The translations under genes were made by a program, and so were the position numbers. A stretch of 64,000 nt of DNA, taken from positions 479,914,900 to 479,978,899 of the forward strand of contig NC_081406.1 of the NCBI RefSeq assembly GCF_030272615.1. The letters run 5' to 3'. The notes under the pieces were generated by a model that did not search any database, was not told the DNA's origin, and was given only the letters and a program-made list of their open reading frames with translations. The first letter of the stretch is position 1; each line of letters opens with the position of its first letter. This DNA comes from Cryptomeria japonica. Taxonomy: Eukaryota; Streptophyta; Pinopsida; Cupressales; Cupressaceae. This document shows, one piece after another, positions 43,431 to 55,868 of the stretch.

Positions 43431-44355
43431 TGTTGGAATCCAAGAACATTGAGAGGGGAGGGTGAATCAATGTTCTACCGAAATGATCAAATTTAACATT
43501 ATCAAAACATGCATTCACCAACCAGTATACTAGTACATATAAGATTGAAATAAGTAAAGCAACCAATAATCCAATTACACAAATGAATACCATAACACAG
43601 ACAATTATACGTGGAAAACCTCAAAGAGGAAAAACCACGGTGGGATTTGTGACCCACAATATCAATCCACTGGCCATATTAAAAGATATTACAAAATATA
43701 GGGACCTGCACATGTAGGAAGGCTTACAACCTAGAGCACACTACTCAATCACAAAAGCAACCTGACTGACTAAATACAAATCTAGACTATAATCCAGAGA
43801 AATGAATGAACTGCAAAGATATCATCTCCTATGCCTGAATACAGTTCCGGTTAAGCTTCGTTTGTTCCGATCTAAAACCCTAAACCCTTACCGGAATACC
43901 CTCTTACATAAATGTCCTCACATACATGATCTCTCTCATATATCTCACATATCCTTACATTCCAATACAATACATATCACAAAATGATCTAATCAGCTGA
44001 ACTATATACCCTTACAGTCCATCATACCTTATGTCGTCTTACAAAGATAATTACAAAATAAATATACATGTCGGCTCAATAATATATATACATAAATATT
44101 AAAATCAATTGCTAATGTCGGATCTCCCAAAATGATGTCGCCCTCTAGTACCAATAACCTGATGAAGTCATGTCAGCCTGCAATGCCGGTACCCAAAGAA
44201 TTCCTTCCAACCGGTGAAGATACCTACTGGTGTCGGTGTCGGTGAATTGCCTATCGGTAATCAACCAAACCAAAATGTGAAAGCCGGAACATGTTGCCAA
44301 GTTTCCATCAATGACAACATATTGAAACCAATCAAATGAGTGCCAATTGCCAACA
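43431..44355 (-). repeat. E3 5' LTR
   Basis: 925 bp, partner of 37,688-38,608. The G run is short and interrupted here (GAGAGGGGAGGGTGAATC, about 43,450-43,466). Confidence 0.9.
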
Positions 44356-44360
44356 TGTAC

Positions 44361-46394
44361 CCCTTGCAATGTGACTTTGGATCGATGAGTAATAACTGCA
44401 CAATCTCGGTTCCTTGGATTGTTTATAATGGTAGCCACTATTTCATCCCCTGCACTGATTGTATTGATTGCATAATCATATGCTACATCGGTATAAATTG
44501 CAGTATTGTTATGTGTCCCTAAACTAGAAGCCTTTCCTTTGTCATGTTTGACAAAAGGATCCTTGAATACGGTACGATTTGTGTTAGTGGATACCTTGTT
44601 AGCATCCACGTTTATGTCACCCTGATCAATGAGATCTTGTATCAAATTTTTGAGCTTATAACAACTTGCAGTTTTATGGCCTTTGGCTTGATGATATTCA
44701 CAAAATTCATTGTCATTCCACCAAGAGTGTTTGAAAGGACCTGGCTCATATGGTCTAACTTCTGGTACAGTGATGATATTGGTTTGAATCAACTTTTTAA
44801 GAGCGGACTCAATTGGTTCCCCAAGGGGTGTATAATTCCTTCTAGGTGTATTGATCATTGGAGGCCTTTGATTATCGGATTGGACTACATTGGCATTTGT
44901 TAATGATGTATTACTGCCTTGAGACTAATTTCTATTGAAGACAAAAGAATCAACTGGTCCTTAAAGTGATACCATTGGTTGAGCTCTGTGGACAACACGG
45001 GCGTCTATAGCCCCATCACTTTTTACATTCTTATTCTTCGACCAGAACTTGGTTTTTCATTGTTTGAATTATTGGTTGGTCCATTGTCTTTGTGACATTT
45101 CAATATCCCTTTCTCTACTAGTCTCTTTTCACACTTTATACCCTTTTCTGTTATTTCATTGAATGTATGAAGACATTGCATTTGTAATGGATATTTAACT
45201 TGTGGAATGAGGTTATCAATAAATATATCCACTTGTTCAACTTTTGGAATGTGACTGAGACATCTGCGATATAAATCTCTCCATCATTATAAGAATGAAG
45301 TGAATATATCACCTTCCCTTTGCTTGGTAGCACATAAATCCATTAAAGTTTTTTGATTGTCTATATTGTGTGAAAAGTTTGTTATAAACTACTCTACCAA
45401 TTCACTCCATGAGGTAATTATCAGTGGTAAATGTGAAAACCACTCTAATGATGTTCCTCCCAAACTTTTGGGAAATAAATGTATTAAATATGTGTCTTGA
45501 TGGGCTACTTCAATGCATGCGGTATAAAACTCTTTGACATGATCCAAGAGGTTACCTTTTCCTCTGTACTTATCAAACTTTGGGGTCTCAAAATGTTGTG
45601 AAAAAGGAGGCATATACATTGTCCTATCGAAAGGATAAGGACGAAGATCTTCCATGGTGTAGCTCTTCTTTTCACTTCTTGTTTGCATACGAGTCATTTG
45701 TCTTTGGAGATTCTACACTTTCTAAGATAATATTTCTATTTAGGTCAAAGGTGTACTAGCCATATAGGTATTTCCCATAAAAGCACTAGTATTTGAGTAT
45801 GTTGGACCTTGCTGGAACATTGACTAAGTATGCAATTGTGTACCTTGATTTGCATTGGGCATTGAGAAGTATGCAAATTGAGTACTGACACTAAGCTGGC
45901 TTGATTTGTACATTCCATCAAAGCTTTGATTCATATTCTGACTATTGTAGGTAGGCCCAACTGATATTGAGGGTTGGGTAGCACTTGTGGTTGCAATATT
46001 CTTAGCCATTGTTATTGTCATTGTTTGTGAAGTAACATTGGGAGTAGTTTGGGATGTAACTCCTGATTGAGAATTATGAGTTGACATCATCATATTTTGA
46101 GCTACCGCAGCTTGTACATTTTGAGATGCACCCTGAGTTGAGCTTGAAGACGATTCTTATGTTTGTGTAATGTTGGGTGTCTGACTCATATTTTGAGTCA
46201 AGGTTACTCCTGGTGGTAATATCATTGAAATATCAACATTTGGGGATAACTTGGCCCCATTTTGGATCAAAATTAAAAGATATCGATCTCTATCATTATT
46301 GATAAGCATGTTTAATACCATGAGGAGTTGTGGATCTTGTTGAGCTTCCTCCAATTCTTCTTGTGTCAAATTTTGTTGTATTTTGTCTATTCAT
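44361..46394 (-). pseudogene. G3 gag (broken)
   Basis: Likely start near 46,394 or 46,369. N-terminal part is Gln/Asn/Thr/Ser-rich (46,369-45,824). The capsid-type gag domain at about 45,620-45,100 contains KFDKYRGKGNLLDHVKEFYT and GTSLEWFSHLP, then FIDNLIPQVKYPLQ. The nucleocapsid motif near 44,740-44,690 is FCEYHQAKGHKTASCYKLKN, the CX2HX4HX4C pattern of Tat-type Gypsy gag. It ends where E3 is inserted. Frameshifts near 46,390 and 44,900 plus stops. Confidence 0.82.
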
Positions 46395-49390
46395 GGCAAC
46401 TTGTTTGTATTTATTGGAAATGTTATAGGTCATCTAGCCTATGGTTGTTAGTAAGTTTATAAATCCATGTTCCACGTGGGGCTGAACAATGAGTTGTTAT
46501 TTAGATTCATTTTAGCTCTTTGTGATCTAGTAACTGGCATGAATGACTTCTATGACACCTAGTATATGCAAGACCTTGGATAAGTTATAATGCAATCTAA
46601 AGGAATGATGCTAGACTCTGACACTCTACTAGGGACGAATTTGTTCTTTTATGGTAAGCCTTTCAAGTTGTTGTCAAACAATTTCTTGTTCTCTTTATCG
46701 AACAATTTCTTGTGCGGCTTGCCTCTCAATTAGGACTGATTTTTGGATTTCATTGTCTATAACACATTTGACTTCTTCATAAAAGGGAAGATAAATTCTC
46801 AACTCCCAAGCAAGGTTATCCAAACTATCAATTATTTCTTATTGATCATCGTCTAGTGCAAGGTTGGGTTGTTCAAAAGGGAATGCACCATCACCTAGTA
46901 AACCCATGCAAATGATATGCTTAAGACTTCTTATAGATGATGGACTCTGATAAACATGAGTGAATACTATGCAAGGATTAATTTGGAGACTAAAATGATC
47001 TACATGGACTTTGATGTAGTCTATTGTAGTATGCAAGACTAACTCTATCCTAAGAGGGACGTAAATGATGGCAATGCAAAGATAATTTTAGATGCCACTA
47101 TTTGACAAAGATTGACCTTATTTCTAGGCGTGAAGTGAGGACTTGTGCAAAAAATTATGCAACATGAGGACGTAATTTGTGACTATGCATGGACTATGCA
47201 AATGTATGAGACCTAAGATCACAAGAGATAATCTTGTTTTCTCCATCCTTCTGAAAGTGATAAACTTGTTCAACTTGTTGGGTTATTGTTGACAAAACTT
47301 GATTGTGTTTGACTGATTTTCCCGGTTATGTTTTGATTGATGTTTGATTGTTTGATAGTTGGCCTTGAAAAATATGAATGAAACACAGTAGCAAGTAAGA
47401 AGACAATTTGATATAATCCAAACAAAAGAGTTTATGCAATATATAGGATCTTTTCAAATCCTCGTTGTTTTTAGGATCTTTTCAAACCCTAATTGTTTTC
47501 AATAGATTTTGGCCAGACAAACACAAATTAGTTAGACTCTCCTAATGTCTAAGGTCATTCATAATACCACAACCCACATCTTGATACTCCTTCAGCTCAA
47601 ATAGCCCTATTACACCCTAAGGTGCGCCCGTTACTTTGCCTTTTGCTAGAAGTTGAACCAAAGAGAAGTGCTTCTCAATTGGATCATTTTCTTGGGAGAT
47701 GTATGGTTAGTGTCCTGGGGGCGAGTTCTTCCCCACCCTTGCACTGTGATATTACAAATGTTTGGATACTGACTCAGCTTGGCCACTATGCTTAAGGTTC
47801 TTAGAAGGGTTTTGTTCAGTGCGTCAAAGATAAACTTCCTTAGGAGGCTTCCCAACCTTTAGAACAAAGGCTTTACGTATCTCAAGGATACTGGGGGAAG
47901 GCTATCAATGCAAAACTACGCATGATTTTCATCACATCCACATTTGATTACAGTGGATTGGATTACTTGGCTTTAGTCATCCCCCACTTAGGTCGTTCCC
48001 CTCTCACCGACCTTATGGGCTTCTCGGGAGGGCAGGCCTGCTAAAGGTTTTATCCTAATTGCAATAAAGGAAAGAAAGCATAAAGAGTGAATCTAGTTTT
48101 TTTATGACCCAATTAAGAAGAGAGCATATAACTATCACTTTCAAAACAAGATAAACAAAGTTCTTTTTTTCCCATCATTGCAATGTGATCTAATTTATAA
48201 TTGGAGATATTGCTCCAACAATCATGGTGTTGTTTTTAACCTAGATAGAAATAGTGAATGTTCTTTTTAAGCCCAAACATTACAATAATAAATCTTAAGA
48301 GTAGTTTAAAAAGCGTTGCAAGAAAATAAGCCTTGTAACAAAAGGAAATGTGACATGTTCTTTTCCTTTATCAATTCAAGTGTGGCTTGTTCTTTTTATC
48401 CCTTTGTAGCAAAAAAGTAAAATTTGTCCTTTTCTTTTTAATTTGCACCAAAAAGACAAATGTGAGCTAATCTAACTCCATCAGACCTACAACAAACATT
48501 AGCACCTGCATAACCCCTTGAAACATTAGTCGATATTGTGGGCTGACAAGCCTAGAATTTCCTTTGGCTTACAAAAATTTTCTTGTTGTTTGTGACTGAT
48601 ATGTTGGAAAAACAGATAATTAAAAAGATCAGAATATCAAAAATATCTCAGAAAGTATAAAACAAAAAGTGCCTGAAAATGTCCCGTGAATGCAAATCAT
48701 CCTCTAACCGAATGCAAATTTTTGTATGATCGAATACGGATTTTTGTCACACCGATTGCAAATTTTTGTTTGAGTGAATGTAGCTCAGTGTCCATGCAAA
48801 TACAAATTGATAATAGATAGGATTAAAAGACAAGATAAATCTGCAATACAAAGGATCAGTCCAAAATGATATTGCCCATGACCTCAATATCATCGAATAT
48901 GTCAAGTTTCTCCAATTATTTATGCACAAGGCTATAGTATTTGGATATAGCAGCTAATTCTTCTAGGTTTTGGAGTCTCCTTTATGTCCTAATTATTCGT
49001 CGATGAGCCTTTGTTGTCTTTTGTCTTCTACTTTACTTCTCGCATACAAGATCTTGAATCTCACCTTCCTTGCCATGAGATTAGATGCATTTCAAGCAAA
49101 AAAAAAAACTTCCAGATTTAGAAATCCTTTATGGGTTAGAAGCACAAATAGATCGTGAATAGAAACGATAAAAGAAATTGAGCATATGGTTAAAATTAGT
49201 GAATGTGAATCTTTGTTTGGGCAAATGCGAATTGGGATGCAAGGAAATGCAATTTTTTGTCAGCTCAAATGCGGTGTGATGTGAGCGAATGCAAATTTCT
49301 GTTAGCTCGAATGCATAGAACTTCTTGTGTGTGTGTACAAAATTTGCTAAAAAAACAAAAAAATCATGCCCATAAGGTTAAAAGTTGTTT
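46395..49390 (-). other. G3 leader with broken upstream frame
   Basis: About 3 kb between PBS and gag. From 47,036 to about 46,640 one frame reads, with few stops, SSIRSLKHIICMGLLGDGAF and LDNLAWELRIYLPFYEEVK, then a Gln/Glu/Arg-rich helix. This may be an upstream ORF or a lost gag N-terminus. The rest (47,100-49,390) is non-coding. Around 48,690-49,310 it contains many imperfect copies of CGAATGCAAATTTTTGT, which recur as related strings in the G4 leader. Confidence 0.5.
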
Positions 49391-49409
49391 CTTCACGTCG
49401 GGTTCACCA
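49391..49409 (-). promoter_or_regulatory. G3 primer-binding site
   Basis: The minus strand reads TGGTGAACCCGACGTGAAG, two bases inside the LTR. The same site occurs in G1 (about 7,030-7,044), with a variant in G4 (TGGTGAACCCGGGTGAAG). The TGG start fits the CCA end of a tRNA, but I cannot name the tRNA. Confidence 0.7.
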
Positions 49410-49411
49410 TT

Positions 49412-50902
49412 TGTTTCATGCTTAAAATCATCATAGAAATCATAGATGATTAGACAAAAAGGAACAATCACGAAATTCCTTAACTAATTAAGCTAATTCT
49501 AAACAAATCAATATAATGATTTAAACAATTAAAACTCCCTCATTCTACATTATAGCTTCCATTGTCCTTCTCCAAAATTGTGTGTGTGTGTGGGTGGCTC
49601 TCAGATATTGCACTGGGATTCCTGCAGATTCGACATAATAATTTCAAAGGTCGCGATTGTTTGAAAATGGAGAAATGATCTTGCTTTTATAGATTTTTGA
49701 GATAGATTGGGTGAGAAATGGAACTGAAGTGCTAATTGACAGTTGAACTGATTTGATTGATTAGTCAACTCATTTTGACTGATCTGTTAAGTGGATTGAT
49801 TGGAAAGATAACTCAATTGATTGATTAGTCAACTAAATAGATTAGCTAGTCAACTGAATAATATGAGGAGAAGACTGAATTGATTGAGAAATGACTGAAT
49901 AGATTGGTTATGTATGTAGCAGAGCTTAAACCGGTATTGAATCTGGCATAGCAGATGCTAATCTGAAGCAGTACAAGACATTGGACTTGTATAATCCATT
50001 TTTGTAAGTCAGTGTGACTTCTTTTATAATTGAGCAGTGAGCTCTAGGCACTTGGCCTTCTTGCATGTGCAGGCCCCTATTGTAGGCAGTAATATTCTCT
50101 TATTGGCCAGTAAGTGAATATTGTGGGTCACAAATCCCACCGAGGTTTTTCCCACACCGGGTTTTCTCATTAAATACTGTGTTATGGTGTGCTTTTCATG
50201 TTGTGGTTGTTATACTTATTTGCTGCATTATTTCTGGTTTACCGGTACATAGTTTTAATATGTTTTTCATGTTATAAGTTGAGAAATTATATAACCGGTC
50301 AAATACCGATTCACCCCCCCCTCTCAGTATCTTTGGGAATCCTAACAAAGATTGTAGAGTTAACTGAGTTAACTATTTAGTTAATTGATTTGATTGATCA
50401 GTCATGATTTTAACATGTGTTGTATGATTTTTTAATTGAAATTCAATTTTATTTTATTTTGATTTTGATTTTGATTTTCGAATGATGAAATTGAAATGCA
50501 CATTAACTTGAAATGTGGTGAGATTGAAATTTGGTGAAATTTATATTTGGGAATTTGAAATTAGATTAAACTAGTTGAAATTCGAATTTGGGGAATTGAA
50601 AGAATAAATTAATTAATTAAATAATATAATAAAATTATTTAATCATTAGAAATGGGATTGATTAAATAATAAGGATTATTTAATTAAGTAATAAATTGTA
50701 ATTAATTAAAAAATTAATATTTGAGAAAGGTTAAATGATTAATTGATGGAGGAGATAGAAATTGAATAGTTAGTAATGCTTGAAGGTGATGATTTGAATT
50801 AGTTAAAAGAATTAATTAGCTTAATTAAATAATTAAAGAATTATTTAACTAATAGGACGATTAATTAGTACATGATTGACGAGAAATTTTTAGGCTTCTA
50901 CA
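49412..50902 (-). repeat. G3 5' LTR, containing an E1-family LTR fragment
   Basis: 1,491 bp with TG...CA ends, in element sense TGTAGAAGCCTAAAAA...GCATGAAACA. About 430 bp of it (49,916-50,347) is an inserted E1-type LTR piece. The remainder matches the G4 LTR (52,608-53,759). A likely TATA box, TATAAAAG, lies on the minus strand at 49,684-49,691. Confidence 0.78.
49916..50347 (+). repeat. Truncated E1-family LTR
   Basis: Matches the 3' part of the E1 LTR in plus orientation from GTAGCAGAGCTTAAACCGGT to GGGAATCCTAACA, including GGTTTTTCCCACACCGGG and the C run at 50,315-50,323. The first ~345 bp of the LTR are missing and I see no target duplication. Confidence 0.8.
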
Positions 50903-51379
50903 GATAGAGATTCCAGTAAAAAGGGGGAGCCTTCCCTTATAAATAGGAGAGACCATATCTTGCTTTCTGAGAGCTATTGTCTCACACACTATGGTGAAAA
51001 TACACATTTTGTTATCCTCCCCGAGTTTACAAATTTTTCACCCAACAAAGACAAATACATGGCCTACTCAAGATACAAATAAAACCATCCAGTGGAGCCC
51101 CCCATGGTAATAAAATACCTCAGACAGAACAGACAGATAGAGATATTGGTAACACTAGCTCCCTCACCATGACATGGGCAAACCAAATCTCCTACCCCAA
51201 AGATCTAGAGATTTTGTAACTGAGGAATTCTTGTCTCATTCTAAAGGGTACATGAGGGGTATCTACAAGGTACAATCTGCACTCCCTGAAACACCAAATG
51301 TAGGGATTTGGGCCTCTAAGAATGGTGGTTTCTAGTTAGAATCCAAGGTATACTAGTGTATATACATGCGGCAATACGC
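50903..51379. other. Unassigned sequence with a TATA-like motif
   Basis: The flank of the G3 LTR. The plus strand has CTTATAAATAGGAG (50,936-50,949) followed by a pyrimidine-rich stretch, which resembles a plant core promoter, perhaps of an LTR remnant. No coding frame. Confidence 0.35.
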
Positions 51380-53759
51380 TCAACTAAGAGGCCTCCAAGC
51401 CCTTAGAACAAGGGTTCTCACACATCTCATGGATATTGAGGGAGACTTCCGTCAGTATAGAATAGCGGCACCAAGTGGTGACGACTTTCGTAACCTCCAC
51501 AATTATTTATATAGTGGGTTGGATTAAGCACCACTTGCTCTCTCAGCCGCCTATTGCATTGAGAGGTAGGCCTTCCAATGGGTTAAACAAAAAAAAGTGG
51601 GAAAGTGCCCCAAACACAACAAACAATGGTTAATTTTAAATGCACCAATGGAAGTATTATCTATTCTAGAAATGAAAAATAGTCATCTAACTACCCCTAC
51701 AAGAACAACTTGTTAGTAGTTTCAATTTATTGTCTTCGACTAATTGAGTGTCCTCCTCGTTAAAATTCCACTTTGCCACATGCTAGAAACAAAACATCAG
51801 TAGTAGAGAAAGTGGCAGAATCCTTGACAAGAAATAAAGTTAACAAACATTTATTTTTTTCTTCACCAGACAAATGTGAAACGTGGTACTAACAAATGCA
51901 AAACAAAGAAACATTAAATGTGAAAACTGATGAACCCGAATGTGAAATAGAAAGACATCAAATGCCTAATAGTTTACCATCAAATGCAAAATATCTCCTT
52001 ATCGAATGCGAAATTCTTGTTAGGCTGAAAATCAAAATTATAAAACAGAAAGTTAGCAAAAAGCAAAATCAAAATCTCAAGCTGGAACCAAGATGAATGT
52101 CATATTTCTAAATGTAGGCGAGATCACATATTTGATATCAGTATATTCAAGATTTTCTTTAGGTTCGATTAGCAATTTCTCTACTCACAAGATCCGTAGG
52201 ATCTATTTGTTGAGATGCCTCTATTCTGCTCAATAGTAGTGATCTACAGGCTTAATTTTTATCTTGTGACACATATTGTTAGGTTAATCTCAAATGTTAG
52301 GGTTTATTTCTCTGACATTTACAAATCTGAGGCTGAATTATGATAAAAAATAAAATTGCGAACATTAAATTTAAAAAGTTGACATTGATACCTTATCTAA
52401 TTTTACCTTTCACAAATGTGAAATTCCCAAATAGCAATTGCGAAATGCAAGAATATCGAATGTGAAATGCAAGACTATTGAATGCAAAATTTTGCTAAGT
52501 GAATGCAGAATTCTAAGCACAAATGTGAGAATTTGTACCTATCTCTTGTGAAAACAAAAAAAGGTAAATAAATCATAATGCATTGTCCTTCACCCGGGTT
52601 CACCATTTGTCGTACACCTGAAATCATTGAAATCAAAGTCAATTAGATAAATAGGGGAATCACGAAAGCCTTATTCTAATCAACAAATTTCAAACATAAC
52701 TCCAATGAAAATACACATACAAATCAACAAAAAAATGAATAAATAACTAATTAAAACTCCCTATCGATTTGATGTGTGTCAATTCCATTGCTCTTCTCTT
52801 TCATGTGGAATCTTGGCTCCTAGAGTTGCATTGCTAACCTATAACGAGATGACAAGGATTCAGAGATTGTGATTGTTGAAAAAGGGAGAATGATGTCGAA
52901 TTTATAGAGTCTGGAAGGATAAATCGAATGACTAATATTCATATGCAAACTAGTTCGATAAACTGTTGATATTTCATGAGACAAAGCTAATTGGAGATGA
53001 TTACAACGAGAACTGACTACATTACTAAACTAATTGAGAGATGACTAGCTTGATTGATCAATTGAACAAAATTGATTGACTAGTTAACTGATTAGATTAA
53101 GGATTGATAACTGGATTCATTTTGAGTTGAACAAAATTGATTGCTTAGTCAGAAAAAGTTGATGGATAGTTAACTAAATTAACTGACCAGTTGCCTAAAT
53201 TGATTAACTAGTTAGAAAAAGTTGATTGGAAGTCAAACTCGAAGTTAGTGGACTTTACAATTTAGGCATGTGCTATAGGAAATTTGACATGAAATTGCAT
53301 TTTAATTTTAATTTGATTTTTGAAAATGCAAAATGACATGCAAATTCATTAGAAATAAAACTAATTTAAAATTAGAGGAAATTCAAATTTGGGGAAAATT
53401 GAATTAATTAGAATTAGGAGAGAAAGTGAAATTAATTTAATTTGGAGGAAATAATTTAGATAATTAAATAATTTGAAGAAATTATTTAATTATGGGAAAT
53501 TGGAAATTGAACTTAATTAAATAATAAAAATTATTTAATTACACTAAATATATCGTAATTAATTTAATTATTTGATTATTTAATTAATTATAAGAGAGGA
53601 AGGTTAAATGATTAAACGATTGGGAATAAATTAACTAGTTTGCGTTGGAAATGATGATTATTAAATTAGAAGAATAAACTTAGATTAATTAAATAATTAT
53701 TTAATTAATATAGAGGAATAATTATGTTGTTAGTAAGAGGACATTTTTAAGTGTCTACA
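51380..53759 (-). mobile_element. G4, leader and 5' LTR of a G3 relative
   Basis: Minus-strand remains of a second element of the G3 family. LTR 52,608-53,759 (1,152 bp, TGTAGACACTT...GTACGACA in element sense), PBS 52,588-52,605, and a leader at 51,380-52,587 that follows the G3 leader (47,820-49,390) block for block. TATA-like TATAAA is on the minus strand at 52,901-52,906. No coding part survives in the window; it is cut at the G3 end. Confidence 0.7.
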
Positions 53760-54582
53760 ACCATTTCGTGTGAAAATTATTCTTACACTAATATAAGAGG
53801 AGAGAATTAAAAATATGATTTAAAATAATTTGTAAGAAATAAATAATACAATAAAATCATTCACCATAGAACAATGATGTATCTTGGAGAAAGTCATTTG
53901 AGAAAATTTCAACCTCCATACTCTAAATTAGTGTATTACTCAGCAAAAATAGATATTAAAATATGATCCAAACAAGGAGCTTTCATAGGACGCAACACCA
54001 ATACACAAATCTAGAGTAATATTGATAACATAACAATACTTGTAAAATACATTATGTAAATTCCATGCCTAGTGCCTAACAAATACATTAAACCGCTAAA
54101 GGGGAATCATAAAACCATGAGCCCATACCAACAAAAGTGGTGCCAAATCCCATAGTCAAATTTTCTCTCAAATCTCAAGATATGTCCTCTAAGGATATAT
54201 CATAACATGTCATAGTTATCGTCCCAACTTGGGTGCTCCAATGTGTCTTATTTAAAGAGGCTTTGTGAGTCATAATGAAATGTCATACGTTGGTGAATAT
54301 TTTTGGTCAACATGTGTAACTCTCTTTAATAGTTCTCTTATGTGTCATATCTATGATTTTACATTCCTAATGTGGGAGGCCTTGTTATCCTTATTTTCAT
54401 TTTAGGTGAAAACAGGATAACCCCCTACAATTTTTTGTTAAATTCGTCCTCATTTCTCTAAGAGTTAGCTTTTCAAGGCATTTTTATCACCTAATTGATA
54501 TTTAATTCTTAGTATTCAATCTTAAAATCTTGTTTTGTTAGTTAAAATTTTTATTTAAATTAAAATAAGTTTTTAATGTTAT
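53760..54582. other. Unassigned sequence with shared stem-loop block
   Basis: AT-rich, no frame. The stem-loop GTTATCC...GGATAAC at 54,384-54,421 and the following ~80 bp match 12,358-12,480. It probably belongs to the element that carries the palindrome array and X. Confidence 0.4.
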
Positions 54583-55709
54583 GGTGCAAAATCGGACTTT
54601 AAACCCGATTTTACACTATTTTAGGCAAGTTAGGTGTAAAGTCAGACCTAAAACTTGATGGTGCATTTGTTTGTCTAAGTTAGGTGTAATTCGGACTTGT
54701 AAGTCCGACTTATACCTCTATTTCATCTTATGGTGCATTTTGGACTTATAAGTCTGAATTACACCATAATGGAGCATGATTTGCATTTAATATTTTTCAA
54801 GTGTTTGATTTTACTTCGGGTTCTTTCCCTTTATTTTTTGATTTTGGTCTTTCTTTTTCCTCATTTACTTGAGGCTTCCTCGGGTGCAAAGATCTTTTTC
54901 TCAAAGGGCGAAATTATCTTCAACCTAGTATGTGATTTTTTCTTTACCTCTCTTTTGTCCTTTTCGAGTTTTTATTAATTCTTTGGCTTTGTTTATTGAC
55001 TATGTAAGTCGAGTTGGAACTTACAATATACACTAAAGTTTTTACTTTGATGTATATCGTAAATATTCCCCCCACATTACACTGTCATTTTGCTTCATGC
55101 ATATTGGATGTGTCTGGTTCTTAACCTTGACACACATCATTTTTTTTGCTTGACCTAAGTTTTTTGTGTGAGTCGGGATTATAAAACCGATACACACCAA
55201 AGCCCTACCTTTTATGCATGTCAGGTTTACGCCTGACTCACATCACTTTTATTTAAGCGACCTTCTGAAATGGTGCATGATGGGGTCATGACCCCACCAT
55301 GCACTGGAGCATTGCTCCATAGTGCATGTTGGGGTTATGGCCCCATCACGCACCTTTCCTTTGTGTGTTGCCTTTTGTTAAGTGCTTTCCGTAGGTAGTC
55401 AGGGCTATATCCCCCACTCGCATCATGATTCCTTCTAAAGTGCTAGTTGGCGATACAACCTCGACTAGTACCTTTTGCAGTTTATTTTCTTTGTGCTTTT
55501 TAACATAAGTGCATATCAGGGTTGCTGGTTGCACCTATGTAATTTTTGACCTTCTCGAAGTGCATATCGGGGTTGTAAGCTTGATAGCAACCCTTTTTGG
55601 TTTTTGATCTTCGCTAAAATGCAAATCGGACTTATAAGTCCGATATGCATTTCTTTGTGTTTTTCACTAGTTTTTAGGTGCTAATCAAACTTATTAGTCC
55701 AATTTGCAC
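54583..55709. repeat. Array of 32-34-bp palindromes with ~50-bp spacing
   Basis: At least a dozen imperfect palindromes. Clear ones: 54,583-54,616, 54,683-54,716, 54,732-54,765, 55,107-55,138, 55,166-55,197, 55,220-55,237, 55,273-55,304, 55,322-55,353, 55,619-55,650 and 55,678-55,709. Weaker ones lie at 54,633-54,666, 55,389-55,419, 55,440-55,472 and 55,510-55,600. Neighbours are commonly 49-51 bp apart. General form: GTGCA, a G-rich arm, TTATAA or TCATGA centre, the complementary arm, TGCAC. Arm sequences differ widely (TCGGACTTATAAGTCCGA; TGGGGTCATGACCCCA; TCAGGTTTACGCCTGA) but stay paired. Confidence 0.88.
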
Positions 55710-55868
55710 TAAATGCACACACTTGCAAATTTAGAATATAAAATCAATTTGTACTCAATCAGAGACTATTGTTCTATCAATTGGGATTTTGTTAATCCTT
55801 GTAAGGAGACTAATTGGCTCAAATATTGTGATGACCTTTTTCAAATGTTACAGTGCAATCATATTTAA

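Larger units (their letters stand above)
37688..44355 (-). mobile_element. E3, complete non-autonomous LTR retrotransposon
   Basis: 6,668-bp minus-strand element related to E1 and very close to E4. LTRs are 37,688-38,608 and 43,431-44,355. The flanks GGTAC (37,683-37,687) and TGTAC (44,356-44,360) match at four of five bases, a slightly decayed target duplication. It splits G3 between gag and protease. PBS is decayed; PPT intact. It encodes ORF1 and ORF2 only. Two features are peculiar to this copy: a 497-bp tandem duplication over the start of ORF2, and deletions in ORF1 and ORF2 relative to E4. Confidence 0.88.
25127..50902 (-). mobile_element. G3, Tat-like Ty3/Gypsy element split by nested insertions
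   Basis: Composite of one minus-strand Gypsy element. In element order: 5' LTR 50,902-49,412, PBS 49,409, long leader with a broken upstream frame, gag 46,394-44,361, protease 37,504-37,220, G-patch-like region near 36,600, RT 34,170-33,380, RNase H 33,380-33,000, second RNase H about 32,610-32,430, integrase 32,280-32,051 plus 26,838-25,830, then the 3' untranslated region. RT before integrase defines Gypsy; the second RNase H and the gag CX2HX4H-type motif point to the Tat lineage. Insertions are G5, G2 and E3. The 3' LTR is not seen; the element is cut at the Copia LTR at 25,126. Confidence 0.8.

Noticed and set aside
49391-49409. tRNA gene, because the plus strand reads like a T-arm and CCA end
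   Set aside because: No acceptor, D-arm or anticodon stem can be placed; the position just inside an LTR fits a PBS.
54583-55709. CRISPR-like array (regular spacing of repeats)
   Set aside because: The surroundings are plant retrotransposons, the repeats are palindromes with unlike sequences, and there are no unique spacers between identical repeats.
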